Shown in pieces: positions 1-13,500 of a stretch of 64,000 nt of DNA (the first letter of the stretch is position 1; the number at the start of each line of letters is the position of its first letter). Both the position numbers and the translations under genes were made by a program. The stretch comes from Rostratula benghalensis. Taxonomy: Eukaryota; Chordata; Aves; Charadriiformes; Rostratulidae. The DNA lies in contig VXAI01000139.1 in NCBI GenBank assembly GCA_013399305.1, positions 1,624,539 to 1,688,538 on the forward strand, given 5' to 3'. The notes below the pieces were generated by a model. The model was not told the DNA's origin and did no database searches. It worked only from the letters and a program-made list of their open reading frames with translations.

Positions 1-2177
1 TTGGGGGGGGGAGATATTTCTATCCACGAATGGGTAATACCTGAAAAAACAATCAGGTGGAGATGGAATTACAGAGTATTCCTGTGCTTCAAAATCATGC
101 TCTTTGGGTTATTTCTGCCAATAGCTGAATCACCACAGAAAAGATTCAGAACAAGAATCAGTCCATGGTCATATCTTAGAATAAGTGTTTTAAATATAAA
201 GTAGTGTCCAGCTAAAAACATCTCATGGAAGCATCTTCTGGTTCTCTTGGTCTTCTTGACTAATGATAAAGTCTTTATAGCCCAAAAAAATCCTTGCAAA
301 CATGCTCTGAGGAAATCCAAAACAGAGGCAAGGACTGCCTGGGCTCATGGGTCCTTCCTGAGATCAGTTTACAATACATAAAAAAATTGCTTTTGACTCA
401 GGATGGGGTGTCTTGTCTGTGGGTGTCTTTGGGCTACTTGAGCCAGCAATAAATCCTTGACACCACAAGGGCAGAAGGCATCTATGAAATAAAGGCATCT
501 ATGAAATAAATTATATTTTATGAGCTGAAAGGGATATTTTTTCAGGCAGAAATTTATAGTCTGGATGAAATCTAACAGGGGCCTCAACAGCATGATTTTA
601 CCCTTTCTTGGGGAAAAGGTCCTCAAAGGTCTGACTCCCACAGGTCCCAATCCCACCAGTGGGGAACTGGGGTAGTATGAAATTAATAGCTTCAAGTACC
701 CTTCACTCTTCTTTTCCAGCCATGGTGACCCATCAGGGACAGGAGGCAAGCAAGCACTTCACTGGAGGATGGAGCCATTTTCTGCATCAGAGCTGTTTTT
801 CAGGCTTCCTGCAGACTTAAAGACATGGATTCACAGGCTATGATCTGGCTGTGTTTCCAGGACTTTTAGGGGACTCCCAGTGGAATAAACTGGGTTTTGT
901 TAAAGAAGTGAAAGCTGAGTCTCCTATGACTCCAAGAGCTCGGGCTCTAGGTCTGATCTTGGCTCCTTTTTTTGGTTGAATCTATTTTCCTTCCACATGT
1001 GGTAGTATGCTTGCATGGAAGCAGCCAGGACAACTGCACTCACAGGAGGGAGGACAGACCAACCAGGCATCAGTGGTGCTTGTGGCAAAGGCTGTGGCAG
1101 GCAGGACAGTCTGAGACAGACTGTCTACTTCATTCTCCTTCCCAGAAGCATTACCAGTTATTTCCACATCTGACACCTCTTCTGGACCTTCTCTGTGTAA
1201 GAAACATGTGCCTCTGGAGCCTCTTCTGAAATGGACAGAAGCTACAGAAAAAACGTTCTCTAGAGCTGGAAGTCCACACTGTTCACCACATTTCACTGTT
1301 ACAGGAATGCCTCCGAGACCCTGAGAATTGTTCATCAAGTACACTAGAAAAATCCCAAGACTTTTTGGCTGCTTAAGTGTCAGCATGAGTGCAGGACATT
1401 AAGTTGTCCTGAAAATCATGTACTTAAAAAAAGCACAGAAAAAAATGCTTTAAACATGGCATTTGCTTCTAATGCAGGTGGTCTCAATTAAGTATTTTAT
1501 GTTTGGGGTAAAATGTTACAACACTGATGCAGTTAAGAACCAAGGGGTTTTTCAATTTTAAACTTACTTATATACACTTGTTTATAACAAAACATCTTTG
1601 AGAAGGAAATTACACACACGGCTCAACTATGATTGTTTTTAAAGAAGTTGTCATTGGAACTCAGCAGGGGGCGAAATCCTGAGTTTAAACATACTCAATA
1701 AAATTTCTATTACTGGAAAACCAGAAAGATTCAGCAACAAATACACTGTACCTATATGTACCTGTACACACATCATTAAGTTTGAGCTAAAGAGAGGCAA
1801 AAAAGTACTGTTTTATAGACAGCAAATTAGGACAAAACAGTTGAGCTAGAAAAAAAATCAGGGTGGAGCCATGATCAGGCATAGATCATCTTATTGTCAG
1901 CCTGATGCTTCATGCACATGCCCAAACTCCTTTTCAGATAGAGACAGATGACACCAGACACATCTGCACCAACCCTTGCTCACGTACTCTTTTTCCTGAC
2001 AGAAGCCAGTTTGACAGGGAAAACTTAATTTCAGTGGCTGGTAGAGTAAACCCAGTTAGCTGTGGATGCATCACGTGACAAAGGAACTAATCATGAATAC
2101 CATTCTGGAAGGTAGCTGAACATTGCCCCTTCCAAACATGTTATCCTTCAACTTGTGTCTAACATGACTTTTTGAAT
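1..2177. other. Intergenic, no gene recognised
   Basis: The stretch contains only a 17-bp tandem duplication at 475-508 and short chance frames, the longest 134 codons on the minus strand at 982-1386, with no family resemblance. I see no splice-flanked exon or known repeat. Confidence 0.6.
475..508 (+). repeat. 17-bp perfect tandem duplication
   Basis: AAGGCATCTATGAAATA occurs twice in direct succession in intergenic DNA. Confidence 0.93.
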
Positions 2178-3033
2178 GCACCCTTTGCAAGTTTGCTGAT
2201 GACAGCAAGCTGTGTGGCATGGTCAACACACTGAAGGGAAGAGATGCCATTCAGCAAGCAACATGCTTGAGAGGTGGGTCCATGCAAAGCTCATGAAGTT
2301 CAATCGGGTCAAGTACAAGGTCCTGCACCTGGGTCACAGCAAACTCGAGCACAAATACAAGCTGGGCAGAGAATGGATTGAGAGCACCCCTGAGGAGGAC
2401 TCGGGTGAAAAAGATGGTGAAAAAGCCAACTGCATCTTGGGCTGCTTCAAAAGAAATGTGTCCAGCAGGGTGAAGGAGATGATTCTACACCTCTACTCTG
2501 CACTTGTGAGACCCCACCTGGAGTACTGTATCCAGCTTTGTAGTCCCCAGCATAAGAAGGACATAGACCTGTTAGAAAAGGTCCAGAGGGGTGCCACAAA
2601 GATTATCAGAGGGATGGAGCACTTATGCTATGATGACAGGCTGAGAGAATTGGGGTTCTTCAGCCTGGAGAAGACTCCAGGGAGATCTTGTGGCAGTCTT
2701 CCAGTACCTAAAGGGGGCCAGCTTGAGAGGTGGAGAGGGACTCTTTATCAGCGAGTGGAGCAATAGGACAAGGGGTAATGGTTTTAAACTGGAAGAGGGT
2801 AGATTTAGATTAGATATTAGGAAGAAACTCTTTACTGTGAAGGTAGTGAAACACTGGAACAGGTTGTCCAGAGACGCTGTGCATCCCCATTTCCTGGAAG
2901 TGTTCAAGACCAGGCTGGATGGGGCTTTGAGCAACCTGGTCTAGTGGAAGGTGTCCATGCCCATGGCCGGGGGGTTGGAAATCAATGATCTTTAGTGTCC
3001 CTTCCAATCTAAACCATTCTGTGATTCTATGAT
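2178..3033 (+). mobile_element. CR1 LINE, 5'-truncated copy (RT C-terminus plus 3' UTR)
   Basis: This is a 3' fragment of the avian non-LTR retrotransposon CR1. Translation in shifting frames gives the familiar C-terminal reverse-transcriptase signature: a FADDSKL-like start near 2190, MKFNRVKYKVLHLG near 2295-2340, CILGCFKRNV, LVRPHLEYCIQL near 2505-2535, KDIDLLEKVQRGATKIIRG, and RFRLDIRKKLFTVKVVKHWNRL near 2805-2870. It then passes into the 3' UTR and ends at 3016-3033 with the octamer run ATTCTGTG-ATTCTATG, the diagnostic CR1 3' terminus. The open frame from 2212 stops at 2766 and the homologous frame resumes from 2690 in another register, so the copy carries at least one frameshift and cannot encode a working enzyme. 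CR1 copies are typically 5' truncated like this one. Confidence 0.93.
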
Positions 3034-3120
3034 AACTACAATGGGGGGAAAATATTAGTTACAAATCCATTTTCCTAACTAAGGCAACAGATCTGCAGGA
3101 TAGCAGCATGGATTCCCCAG

Positions 3121-3690
3121 TGTCATGGTTTCAGCTGGTATGGAGTTGACTTTCTCACTGGCAGCTGATAGAGTGCTATGTTTTGGGTTTGATATGGAAA
3201 TACTGTTGAGAGTTTGTGAATGTTTCTGGTTCTCACTAAGCAGTCAAGGTGTTTTTTTGCTCCTCATGCCACTCCACCAGTGAGTAAACTGGAAGGGCAC
3301 AAAAAGCTATGAGGAGGCACAACCAAAGGGACAGCTGACCAAAGGGATATTCCATACTAGATGTCATCATGCTCAGTATATAAAGTTGGGAGAAGAAGAA
3401 GGGGAGAACGTTCAGAGTCATGTCATTTTGTCACCCCAATTAACCCCTTGGCGTGATGGAGCCCTGCTTGCCTGGACAGAGCTGCACACCTACTTGGTGA
3501 TGTGAATCAATGAGTGAAATGCTTGCTTTGCTTTGTGTAGATGTCTTTTGCTTTATGTATTAAACCATCTTTATCTCAATCCATGTGTTTTCTCCCTTTT
3601 ACCCTTCTGATTCTCTTCCCCATTCCTCCACGTGGGGATTGAGTCAGTGGCTGTGTGGTCCTAGCTGCTGGCTGGGGTTAAACCACGACA
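3121..3690 (+). mobile_element. Solo LTR of an avian ERVL-type endogenous retrovirus
   Basis: This 570-bp element begins TGTCATGGTTT and ends AAACCACGACA, giving imperfect inverted termini with the TG...CA boundaries of a retroviral LTR. A TATATAAA box lies at 3377-3384 in a GCTCAGTATATAAAG setting, and an ATTAAA polyadenylation signal lies at 3559-3564. A pyrimidine-rich tract precedes the end. This layout matches a very common LTR family of bird genomes that I associate with ERVL elements; the family name needs a library match. No internal gag-pol sequence or second LTR follows, so it is a solo LTR left by recombination. Flanking pentamers CCCAG and CCAAG could be a decayed target-site duplication (4 of 5 bases match). 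Confidence 0.85.
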
Positions 3691-5303
3691 CCAAGTAAAC
3701 ATCCAGTAGAACTAAATATTTTGGCACTGATGCAGTTTTCTACTGTCCCCAGAGCTAATGCAGCCTATGCATAGTTTAGCTGTCCAGGCTTAGAATGAGG
3801 CTGTGCTCTTTTCTTCTTTAGATTAATTCTGTGCAAGTTTTCATATTGATTTTCACACAATTAGAAAAAAAAGTCCTTAAATTTATACTTTTATAACAGT
3901 AACTCTCAGAGCAGTTAAGAAACTTAGCATGGAATTGTCTCTTTCTAGTGCAGTGAATCTCAACCTATCACCTCACTGGCAATGTTTTCTTGCATTATTA
4001 GGATTTGCTGCTGGCTCCGCAGAAAGCATAGCATACGTGCAGGATTTGCTGACACACAAACCTTTCATAAGTAACACAGCTGCTACTCCAGCACTTCTTT
4101 GGAAAGCAGTAACATCTTACATGACTAATTGATTAGCACGGAAAAGGTATCCCTAATTTGCTGTTCTATTAGATACACAAAATAACACAACTTTTCACTA
4201 TCATAAGTGGGTCCAGCAGTTAAGATGCTATTTAAAATGCAGTTCAGACAATTAACTATTGGCAGACACTGAGGTCTGTGTTATGAAAGGAAGGATGTGT
4301 CAGGGCTTTGACCAAGCAAATTTAAAAAAAACAAACAAAACTTTCCAGATGATCTGGTTGCTTCTTTTAGGACTAGGAACATGCCAGGTAAGCAATGTAA
4401 AATATAACAGCTTTTCTTTTTAAAGTGGATGGCCAGTCTGAAACCTACAGACCTTGTACTGCCTGCTGTGCCTTTGGACTATGGAAGAAGTTTCAAGATG
4501 GGGTGTCTCTCAGAGTCAAGTCACTGCAGCTGGAGCAACCGTAGAGTCCCTCCTGGACCAAGACACATATCCCAGCACTCAGGAGACCAGAGTTGTCACC
4601 ACTTAGGGGCTGAAACTGCAGCTGCAAATACTATTGTGCTCCAGCCATTCCTCAAGACCTTGTTACTGCTCTAGAAAAGTGCACGAAAGCAGCACAAAAC
4701 CTCTACCACAGATATCATAACTGCTTATGAGTCTGGCACAAAATAAGACATCGGGACCAACAACAACACAGGGAACTACTCCTGAGCTTGGGCCAGAGTA
4801 ATCCAAGGTTGTCTTTAGAAGCAGAAGAAGTGGGATTTAATTTTGTTACTTGGCCCCTGAGCTTAAGTCTGACCCATATATTTGCGGTCCGTGATCTACG
4901 CTTTGGAAATCCCAACCAAGAACTTTAAGATGCACTATTATACACCCACATCAAGCTTTCAGGCTTTTAAATTTTACAGACAAGTTGCACTCTAGCACTA
5001 TCCACTCGCTGATGCAAGTACCAGGCTGCAGGAGATGAGCAATGCAAACTGCAGGAAAGATATACTGGAAGCATAAAAAGAAAACATAGGCCTGGCTAGT
5101 AAGTTTTCAGTACATAAATCCAAAAAACAGACAGCAGGGAAGAGAGATGAGGAAAGAGATGAACATTTGAGAGTTCTTTCTATTGATGAATCTGATCAAA
5201 TCCTGTCCCCTGCTACCAAATCTCCTTTTTTAAATTACAAGCTGCTCCTGTGTTGAAGACTTGAATGGGAAGTTGACCTCTGATCATTTGGACTTTAGTT
5301 GGA

Positions 5304-5330
5304 AAAAACCAAACCAAACCAAACCAAAAA
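5304..5330 (+). repeat. (AACCA)n-type short repeat
   Basis: About four AACCA units with A-rich flanks, a simple repeat in intergenic DNA. Confidence 0.85.
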
Positions 5331-5777
5331 CCCAGTTAACATTAAGAATATCATCAGATATATGCAGAAATAGGATCAGGTTCCAAGAGAAAGCTATTGT
5401 AGCAATTAGCTTTTAGTAACTTAAAGTTTGGCATCTTTAAGGGTTTCATTTACTAAAGCAGGCAAACCTACAATCTGACAGAAGCAATTAAAACTAAGCC
5501 TCTTCCTAGAGTGCGAGGGAGTCCAGACGGTCCTTTCTCATGTGGATATGGCACTTAAAGCCCATGGTTCTAGGATGTCTCCCACAACCTGTTTAATAAT
5601 GCAGAGCTGTCTGCTAAGATCCAACATGGAAAATGGGCAACAGGCAGAGGTCAGAAATGCCAGGCAGCAACAAATTTGACACATGAGCATATGTACCCTC
5701 CTTGTGATTTCCTCTAGCTAACAAGGCTGAGGAATACTCAGTAACCCGCTCTGATCCATACACGCATATAGGGAACA

Positions 5778-5807
5778 CAAATGGAGCCAAATGGAGCCAA
5801 ATGGAGA
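5778..5807 (+). repeat. 10-bp tandem triplication
   Basis: CAAATGGAGC occurs three times in a row, the last copy ending GAGA in place of GAGC. Confidence 0.92.
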
Positions 5808-8800
5808 GCGGTGGGAGAGTGGTACTGGCCCAACAGTGAAGATCAGTGGGGTCAGTAGATCAGAGCAACTCAGGCATTTGAGAAATGCCACCATGAGGCA
5901 TTTCCCCACTTCCAACAGAGCGGTTTGGGGTTAGGCACCCCGGGGAAGACTCTGATTGAATGCACTTACTACAAAGGTTGTCATTTTTCTCAGGCAAATG
6001 TGCTGTACTTTATAAACCCTCTTACCTCTGCTGCACCCTGCTACAGGACTGGCTATTTGTAGTTGTATCCCCTTTACCTTTGTTCTTGCTAGATAAAAAC
6101 GAGCCAGACTCCTCTTACCTTTTTTTATGACAGGGTTATGAAGAGGGTTCAGGGGAAGGGAGATACTGTGTGCCACTGATCCAACTAGAATTTCTCTTCT
6201 CTGAGTGTGGGCTACCAAAAATTGCTCACAGCATCCCAGCTGCACTAGCAGGCAACAGCTCTGAAACTGCTAGAGGTTGCTCATTTGTTTACTTTATTTC
6301 AAAATCTTAACTGTTACTTTAAAAGAAATTAAAGTTATTAGGTTATGTAAATCCCATTTAAACATTTTAGCATAAGGCAGGTAATTAAATAAACTTCTTG
6401 AAACTTATAGCATCTGTGCATTTCAGACAATGATTTTTCTTGAAATTGCTTTATGAAAGCAGTTCTCCTCAGCTGTATAACCGAATTATTTAACATCTGC
6501 TTCCTTAACCTATTTCCATATTTCCAAATGCAGCTCACGTTAACTATAGATTGTAGAAATCACTTCACCCAAAAGAGTTACCCAGCTGCTTGAGTGTGAC
6601 AGAAGCACGATCAGGCTACAGTTTTCCAACTTCATTTGTGAAGAGAAAAAAGTTGCTTCTACAGTCAGTGCTATAAATATTAAAAACCATATCTCCCTCG
6701 GAACGTGTATATGAATAGTCCCACACAGAGGAGTATGTGTAGCTGTAGCCATAATAAGTATGTCTGTAATAAATATTACTTTCATTTTCAGAGGCCACAA
6801 TTTGTGCTTGCACTGTATGTAGCTCCTCACTGGAGTCCTTTGCATTCAGTAATCAAATAACTCAGGGCAAAGTTTTCTCCAGAATGAAGAACAGCAGTTG
6901 ACTGTATAATGCTGAATCTAATTTCCATCAGAAAGATATAATTGCAGCCTTACTTTAATTTCTGCTTAGAAAACTGGAAGCCAACAATACAAACCAATTT
7001 GCACCGAAAAACACTTATATTTTTCAAGTACATTTTGAGTTACAGATCATACAGAAATCATCTGGATTTAATTACATCAATCTCACTTATCTTCCTCTCG
7101 AAATAGACCTAAGGAAAATGGAACAGACTTATACAGTTACTAAATTTTCCGGGAAAACAGAATCTTGTATCTTTTGTAGGAAACAGGATTTCCATCCTGC
7201 TGTTTTCAGTCAAACAACTTGAAGCTTTTTCTCTGTTAGGACTAGAAATACACATTTAGTAAGCATAAACCTAATGCCCCCTGTTGGTTATATACAGCTA
7301 AAACCCACAGCCTACGCACAGAGATTCCTCCATCTCTTGCTGCTTGAACAAAAGCATTGTACAGAGCATTTCAGATTTTTCATGGGCACAGAGATTATAC
7401 TCCAGGTTCACCTGGATGCATTTCTCACCTCCTCTACAGGCAAGGAGCCACATTCTGGTACACATGATGCTTCTGTGACTACGAAGCTAGCTCTAATCAC
7501 GGGAGCGCTCTGTAATAACTGGTCCTGCAGGCACAAACACTGCACGTGGCAATCAGCAGTCATGTAGCCTAGGGCCTCTCTATTACCTGTTAGAATAAGC
7601 TGAAATGCTAATTGTGGGTCAGGTGTTTAAAACAAAAACTACTTGGGATTTTTAGTTTTTTCGTAACACACTTTGGTAGTTTCTGAGGAGACACCCAAAC
7701 TGAAAAGTAACAGCAACTTCATCTGGCTGAAGTTTCCACAGTTGTTTTACCCTGATTTTGGAATTGTCTTTATTTAACAAAGCCTCAAGAAAAAATAAAC
7801 AAAACCACCCAAAACTGACTGAAGGTTGAGTGGAGTGCTTTGCCTGGCTTTGGACAGCAGAAGACACTAAGAGACTCCTGCTGCCTGTGGTCTTGGAAGC
7901 AGTAACAGAGCCAAGGACACTTCAGAGGCAAGAATCTCTGTACCTTTGCCTTTCAGCAAGGACTACTGCCAGCTGCCCACAACTGAATGCTACCTGTCCC
8001 TCCTAGATGGAAGCCAAACCCCAGAGGAGGGTGGCAGACCAGTGCTCCGTAGCTGGCTGAGCATCTGTCCCGCAGAAAGACACTACTCAGTATGGAAGTA
8101 ATAAACAGCTCAGTCTTATGCGGCAGAACAAAACACAAGGTCATTCCCTTGACTTGACCTGGAAACAGCATCAGAAATGGAGACACACAGCAGGAATTAC
8201 TGTCCTCTCACATCTTGCTGCAAATACTGCTATTAGAATTGTTGCATTTGTGAGGAGCGTGCTGTGCTGTCTCCTGTTCTTTGAGTCTGCAACTCTACAG
8301 GCTCCAGGTCCATCAGAAAGGAAGCCCAGAGCTGGCTATAAGCAAATGCCAGTCTCCTCCTGGAGACACATCTGTCTCCACCATACAGATGGCTAAACTG
8401 CTCAGAGCCTAAGTGACTTTCAGTGCTATGCTGTGAAATCGCAGCACAGCCAGGAGCAGGAGGCAGCATGAATCCCATTTCATTCCCTTACCTTAGCTCC
8501 TGGAGCAGTTGCCTCTCACTAGGGGACCGCCTTGCCTCTATCCTCAGGTTAATAGCATGCCAGTGATATCAGGATTAGGACCTCCAGGGATGAACTGGTT
8601 GTGAAATGACACAACACTGATATGCAGGGGAACCCCAGGAGGCTGTTTAGGACTGCTGGTAGCCCAGCAAATGTCTATCACTGAGCAAACATGGTGGACC
8701 CTTGGGCACTCCCTTCACCCTCTCCAAAAATTGGAAAGCAATTGCATACCCAAACAAACCTCATCTCACACCACACACAGATGAAATCAGAACCTTTGAT

Positions 8801-10480
8801 TTGTCCTATTTAAAGGAAAACAGAGCTATTTCTTGCTGCTTGCCTTAACCCCCTGCACCTGGCTGGCAGAGTTACTCACTCGTGCTGGGGACAGCTTTTT
8901 TTCACCACAGTTCACTTGCCAGGCTGTAAGAGGCACCCATCTACATCAAGTCCCTGTGATGCTCAGCAGAGTACCAAGCATCACCTGGGACCAGAGGTAC
9001 CAAAACGCTTCCGGACTGTGAAAGGTCCCTGCAGCATAGAGATGTCCCATACATCTCTGTGTGTGTCCCACAGCAGCCATCATCACAGTGACATGGCAAC
9101 ACTCCTCTCAGGAGCCCCAGCACTCCCAACATCAGCCACAGCACAATGAGACATACAGCTCCTACAACACTAGCAAAATCAGGCCCTATTTATATTATTT
9201 GTATTACTATTTACACAATTGGCCTAGGAGGAGGGTGGGTTGGTGCTCATTCAATCACCTGGCTCTCATCCTACCTAGAGCAGAGGGACAGCTGGGAGCC
9301 AACACCTGTGAGAAAAGCTTTGCAGTAATCACCCTCCAGAAACCTCAGTTCTCTGCTAATGAACATAGAGGTTTGTTAATTGCAACAGTGCATAGAGGAA
9401 GATGAACTGACTGAAATTATGGTATAAATCACAGGCAATGTCAAACCAAGCTTTAAGCATTTCTTTGAATCCAGCAAAGCCTCAGCACCAAAACAATTTT
9501 GCAATATCCAGTTGTTTCCTCATCAAAAGTAAATGTAGTTTCCTCTCTGCCCTTAAGTTGAAAGCATCCTACACTAGATCATTTTTTGGACATTCATCAA
9601 TGAAATATAAACCCTAGCATTAATTTGCCAACAGTATCCCTTTGCTATTTCTAACATAAAACTACCTCTACTGAGCCATTCTTGAACCAGCACTGTTTGG
9701 ATAGAATGAAAATGTTATTTCAAGTTCTTTGAAAGAGGTTTGGGGATCTTTTTCCTCTGTATGGCACTCCTGTATCCTGTCATTTTAAAATTAATTCACC
9801 AAAGCTCGTCAGTAATAGGAGAGAGGGGAGACACTAAGAAGTGTATCTGCATTTGTCTCTTAAAGTGTTTTGTATAATCCAGTTTGTCTTTGTTCCACAC
9901 AGAGGAACCTGATGGTTATCCTCATATCTACTCCATTGTGACCCCTAAGACCACAAAGATAAGAAGAACAAAGCTTTTAAAATAATGCACTGTCATATCT
10001 CTAAAAGATTCCTGTAAATCTGCCTTTGAGGCTGCAGGGAGGGAAGGAGAATCCAACTGAACAAAAGCTTTTTTAAAAAAATGTGGTACACTACAAATCT
10101 GTGTAACCACTCAACAAACCTGGAAGAAAAACAGCAGAGAAATACCTGTAAAATAGCACTATGACATGATGACAATGACCTGTGATGCAAGCAAATGATA
10201 AAGAAACTTTTGCAGCCTTTAAGGACAGCAAGTGAAATGCAGAATGCTTATATTTGGCCTGGCTCGTTCTTGATTTTAATTTCTCATTCTTGATTTGAAT
10301 TTTAAGCTCTGATGTACAAAAAGCTTTGTCTCAATATAAGGTTTTGAAGTCCTGCATGACTGACTGCCTGGATGCTTTTGCTTTGAAGCTGTCTAAAGCC
10401 TCCCCTGTCATCACTGTTTCACATTAAAATATATATTTTCCATTGCAGAACTTAGCAAATAGATTTTCTGCTGGTATATT

Positions 10481-10508
10481 CCCCTGCCCACCCCCCCACC
10501 CCCCCCCA
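10481..10508 (+). repeat. C-rich low-complexity tract
   Basis: A run of C blocks broken by single T, G or A bases (CCCCTGCCCACCCCCCCACC and on). The opposite strand has four or more G runs and might form a G-quadruplex. Confidence 0.85.
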
Positions 10509-10546
10509 TCAGATTGTTTCCTTCAGGCTCCAAGTTCTTTGAAAGA

Positions 10547-10582
10547 GGTTGCAGATTTGAGGGAGGCTGCAGATTTGAGGGA
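10547..10582 (+). repeat. 18-bp tandem duplication
   Basis: Two adjacent copies of GG(T/C)TGCAGATTTGAGGGA differing at one base. Confidence 0.9.
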
Positions 10583-13500
10583 GAGATCTTTAAAAAATAA
10601 TGTTTCCTTAGAGAAAACAATAAGTTAAAAGCCATTTTTTGTCTCCTGTTGGCAGTTTTTTGCCAACAAACCCAGAAAACATAATATAATAAGAATGATC
10701 GATGCTGTAAAGCAAAACTGTCTGCCTCTTTTATGCCGTTCTTTTGTCCTGGTTACATCAATTCCTAACATTCAAGTATTTCCATAATTTCAGCTGCCTT
10801 CCAGTTGACACCCAAGCCCAGTCCCATGAACTGAGTAAAAGGCAGTGAATGCACGTGGTGGTTAACATTATGGTTGCCTTCCCAAGGCAACTGGGAAGAG
10901 AAGACAAGAGGAAGGCAACTGGAAGGCTCTGCTGCTTCCCTGAGTCCTGTGTTTCAGGCTCGTGCTGGTTCTGCTCCTCTTGTGAGATTGGGGACTCCTC
11001 TGCCAAGTTCCCTCAGCTCCTGCATCATCGCAGCTCGCAGAGAGTATGTTTGCCTTTCTCTCCTTTGGTAGCCTTTCCTTTCTCCCTCCACCTGACATTC
11101 CTACTCATCCCATTCTTCCTCTGCTTTCCTCCAAACTCCTGACCTATTGCCACTTGAACTTTTCTTCTTGGACTTAAATTCTCCACCTGCCTCTTCCAGT
11201 GGTGGGAGGATGAACACAACCAATTCAGAAAACAGCGCTGTCACTGAATGAACTACCAAACTTAGCCAAAGGTATGATGTTTTTCCAAAGAAAGAAACAC
11301 ATTTCCATCTTTCATGTTTTATATAATGAGTAATAGCAATCAGGGTTTGAAGATGATCTTTACCTATCACCAATTATAAGAAGATTTTAGGCAAAGCATT
11401 ATGCATTTTAGAAATACAATGTGATGACTTGTGAGCTGTCATAATCAGATAGATCGGCAAGGACCCAGGTCATTGAGAAACACCCCTAAAGGAGATCAGA
11501 GTAACTTTAACTGCAAGCAGATGTACCTCCAGTAAGTCTGTTGACTTTGCTTAGGAGGCTGAAATCCACCTACTAATTGAAAAAAGTAACACACCTTGGC
11601 TTTTAATGAATAAGATTTACTAAACTCACCTGTGCAATCTGAATAGGGACACAATGTAGGAAGCTTTAGCTCCAATTCTTTTTCTTCAAATCCCCTTCTG
11701 TGTTTTCCTTTACTCAGCCTATTTGATTTATTTCTCAAATACCGCAGCTCCAAGTCAACCTGATGTTCTTATTCCTTTGTTCATAGCAATAACCCCAGAA
11801 ACCCAGACCCTGTATAATGTCTCTTGGAGATAACAATGAATAACCACACTTCAACACCCCAGATCTGAGGGGGCTTCCATTTCCTAAAGAGTATGTTGCA
11901 GGAGTGGTATGATCTGTTTCTCTGCCACCCACTTTGCATGCTCATCTCCCATTCCTCCTCTCTTTCCCTCCCATAGTCCTGAAAATGCTTCTTTCTGACT
12001 GGCACGCTGTGCTAGGGTTTCGAATGGGATGCTCCCTTATTCTCTTTCCTCAGCTGCCAATATGCAAACAATGTTTACAGATGTTGTTGAAGAAGGACCA
12101 GCTGTGAAACATTGTCTCTGCTTCCTCAGTCTCCAAATCCAACTGTAGGCCTCCTCCTCCTCCTCCACTAGCCTATCGTCACATCTGCCTGTTTGCTCCC
12201 TCCATGCCTCCAGAAGCTATTCATCTCATTTCTCTTACCTTCTCTCTAAGAAGACAATATTATACCTCCTCTTCGGTTTTCTAAATCCCCTTTCAGCCTC
12301 ATAAGTCTCCCCATGTGAGCTAATCTCTCCCCATCCCCTTCTCTGTCCTGCATACAGGAAGCGCACTTCATGCCCAGGACCAGAGCATCATGTCTCCTTT
12401 TAGTGCTGCAAATCAACTTCCACTCCCTCTCTCCAGCCCTCACATATAACCTGCCATCACTCTGGAGGTGAAACAACCCAAATACTTGCAATATTTACAT
12501 CTATCCGGTAGGTTTTTGTAGAAATCATTTGAGTTGCTCTGGTTTATATCCTGTTGAGGTTTCTTAAACTGCTGCCCAGCTTTGATTAACTTGTCAAGCC
12601 CCCAGACTTTCTGTATTACTCTCTATCCCCTTGTTAACACAGCTTACTTACTTTTGTTAGCTTTTCACAGCTGCTTTGCATTGTGGAGACATTTTCACAA
12701 GGTTCACAGGGATATTTAAAGCTTTTCTCTTCAGCTAGGAGGCCCTAAATAACTCAGACTTTGTGTGTGAGGGTGATACCAGTCTATGCTGATTTTAAAT
12801 TTCCTCCAGGTTTCCTTGCTCAGACCATCTTAAATGGCAGACTCAGAGGGATTAATATGAATCTGGAACATATGTAAATTTTGCTGGAAATTCACCAAGC
12901 TACAAGACACATGATGTCTTCCACATTCCTGCAGGACATCTCATATTTCTTACTGCTTTCCCAGACTCTGAAGAACTAGCCTGTAAAAGACAGCATCTGA
13001 TTCTGCCTGGGCTGTCAGAGGCAGAGGTGAGCACTGCTTCCTGCTGAGTGGATCTCTATAGAAGACCTTAATAAATAACAGGAAATTTGGTAACTTGCTT
13101 AGAGGGTGATGGTGAAAAACAGGTGTAGCCTTATGTTACATCATTCTGGGATTCCTCAGGCCGCTGCCTTGTTCAAGCTAACTTAAGATGTCTCTTGGAG
13201 TTCTAGTTTCCTTTCTTGAAAGGTGATTTGATTAAATAGCTTTCCACCTATCAAACTTGAAACTTTGACTATAAAATGAAGAAGGAAAAAAAAAAATAAA
13301 TTAAAAAGAACCCAATCATCAAACATCATTTAGATAGCTGGGATATTTTCAAGGCAGGTTAACATAAAGCAGTATGCAAATACACCACTCCAATTCTAAT
13401 AATGGGAATAAATCTAATTCACATAGCATTGGTAAAGTTCACAGTCTCTCAGTACTGTTAAACAGGAGTATTTAGCACTCTACTCTTTTTTGTGGGTTTT

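Noticed and set aside
982..1386. 134-codon open frame on the minus strand
   Set aside because: No family resemblance, no splice or promoter context, and it overlaps a frame on the other strand.
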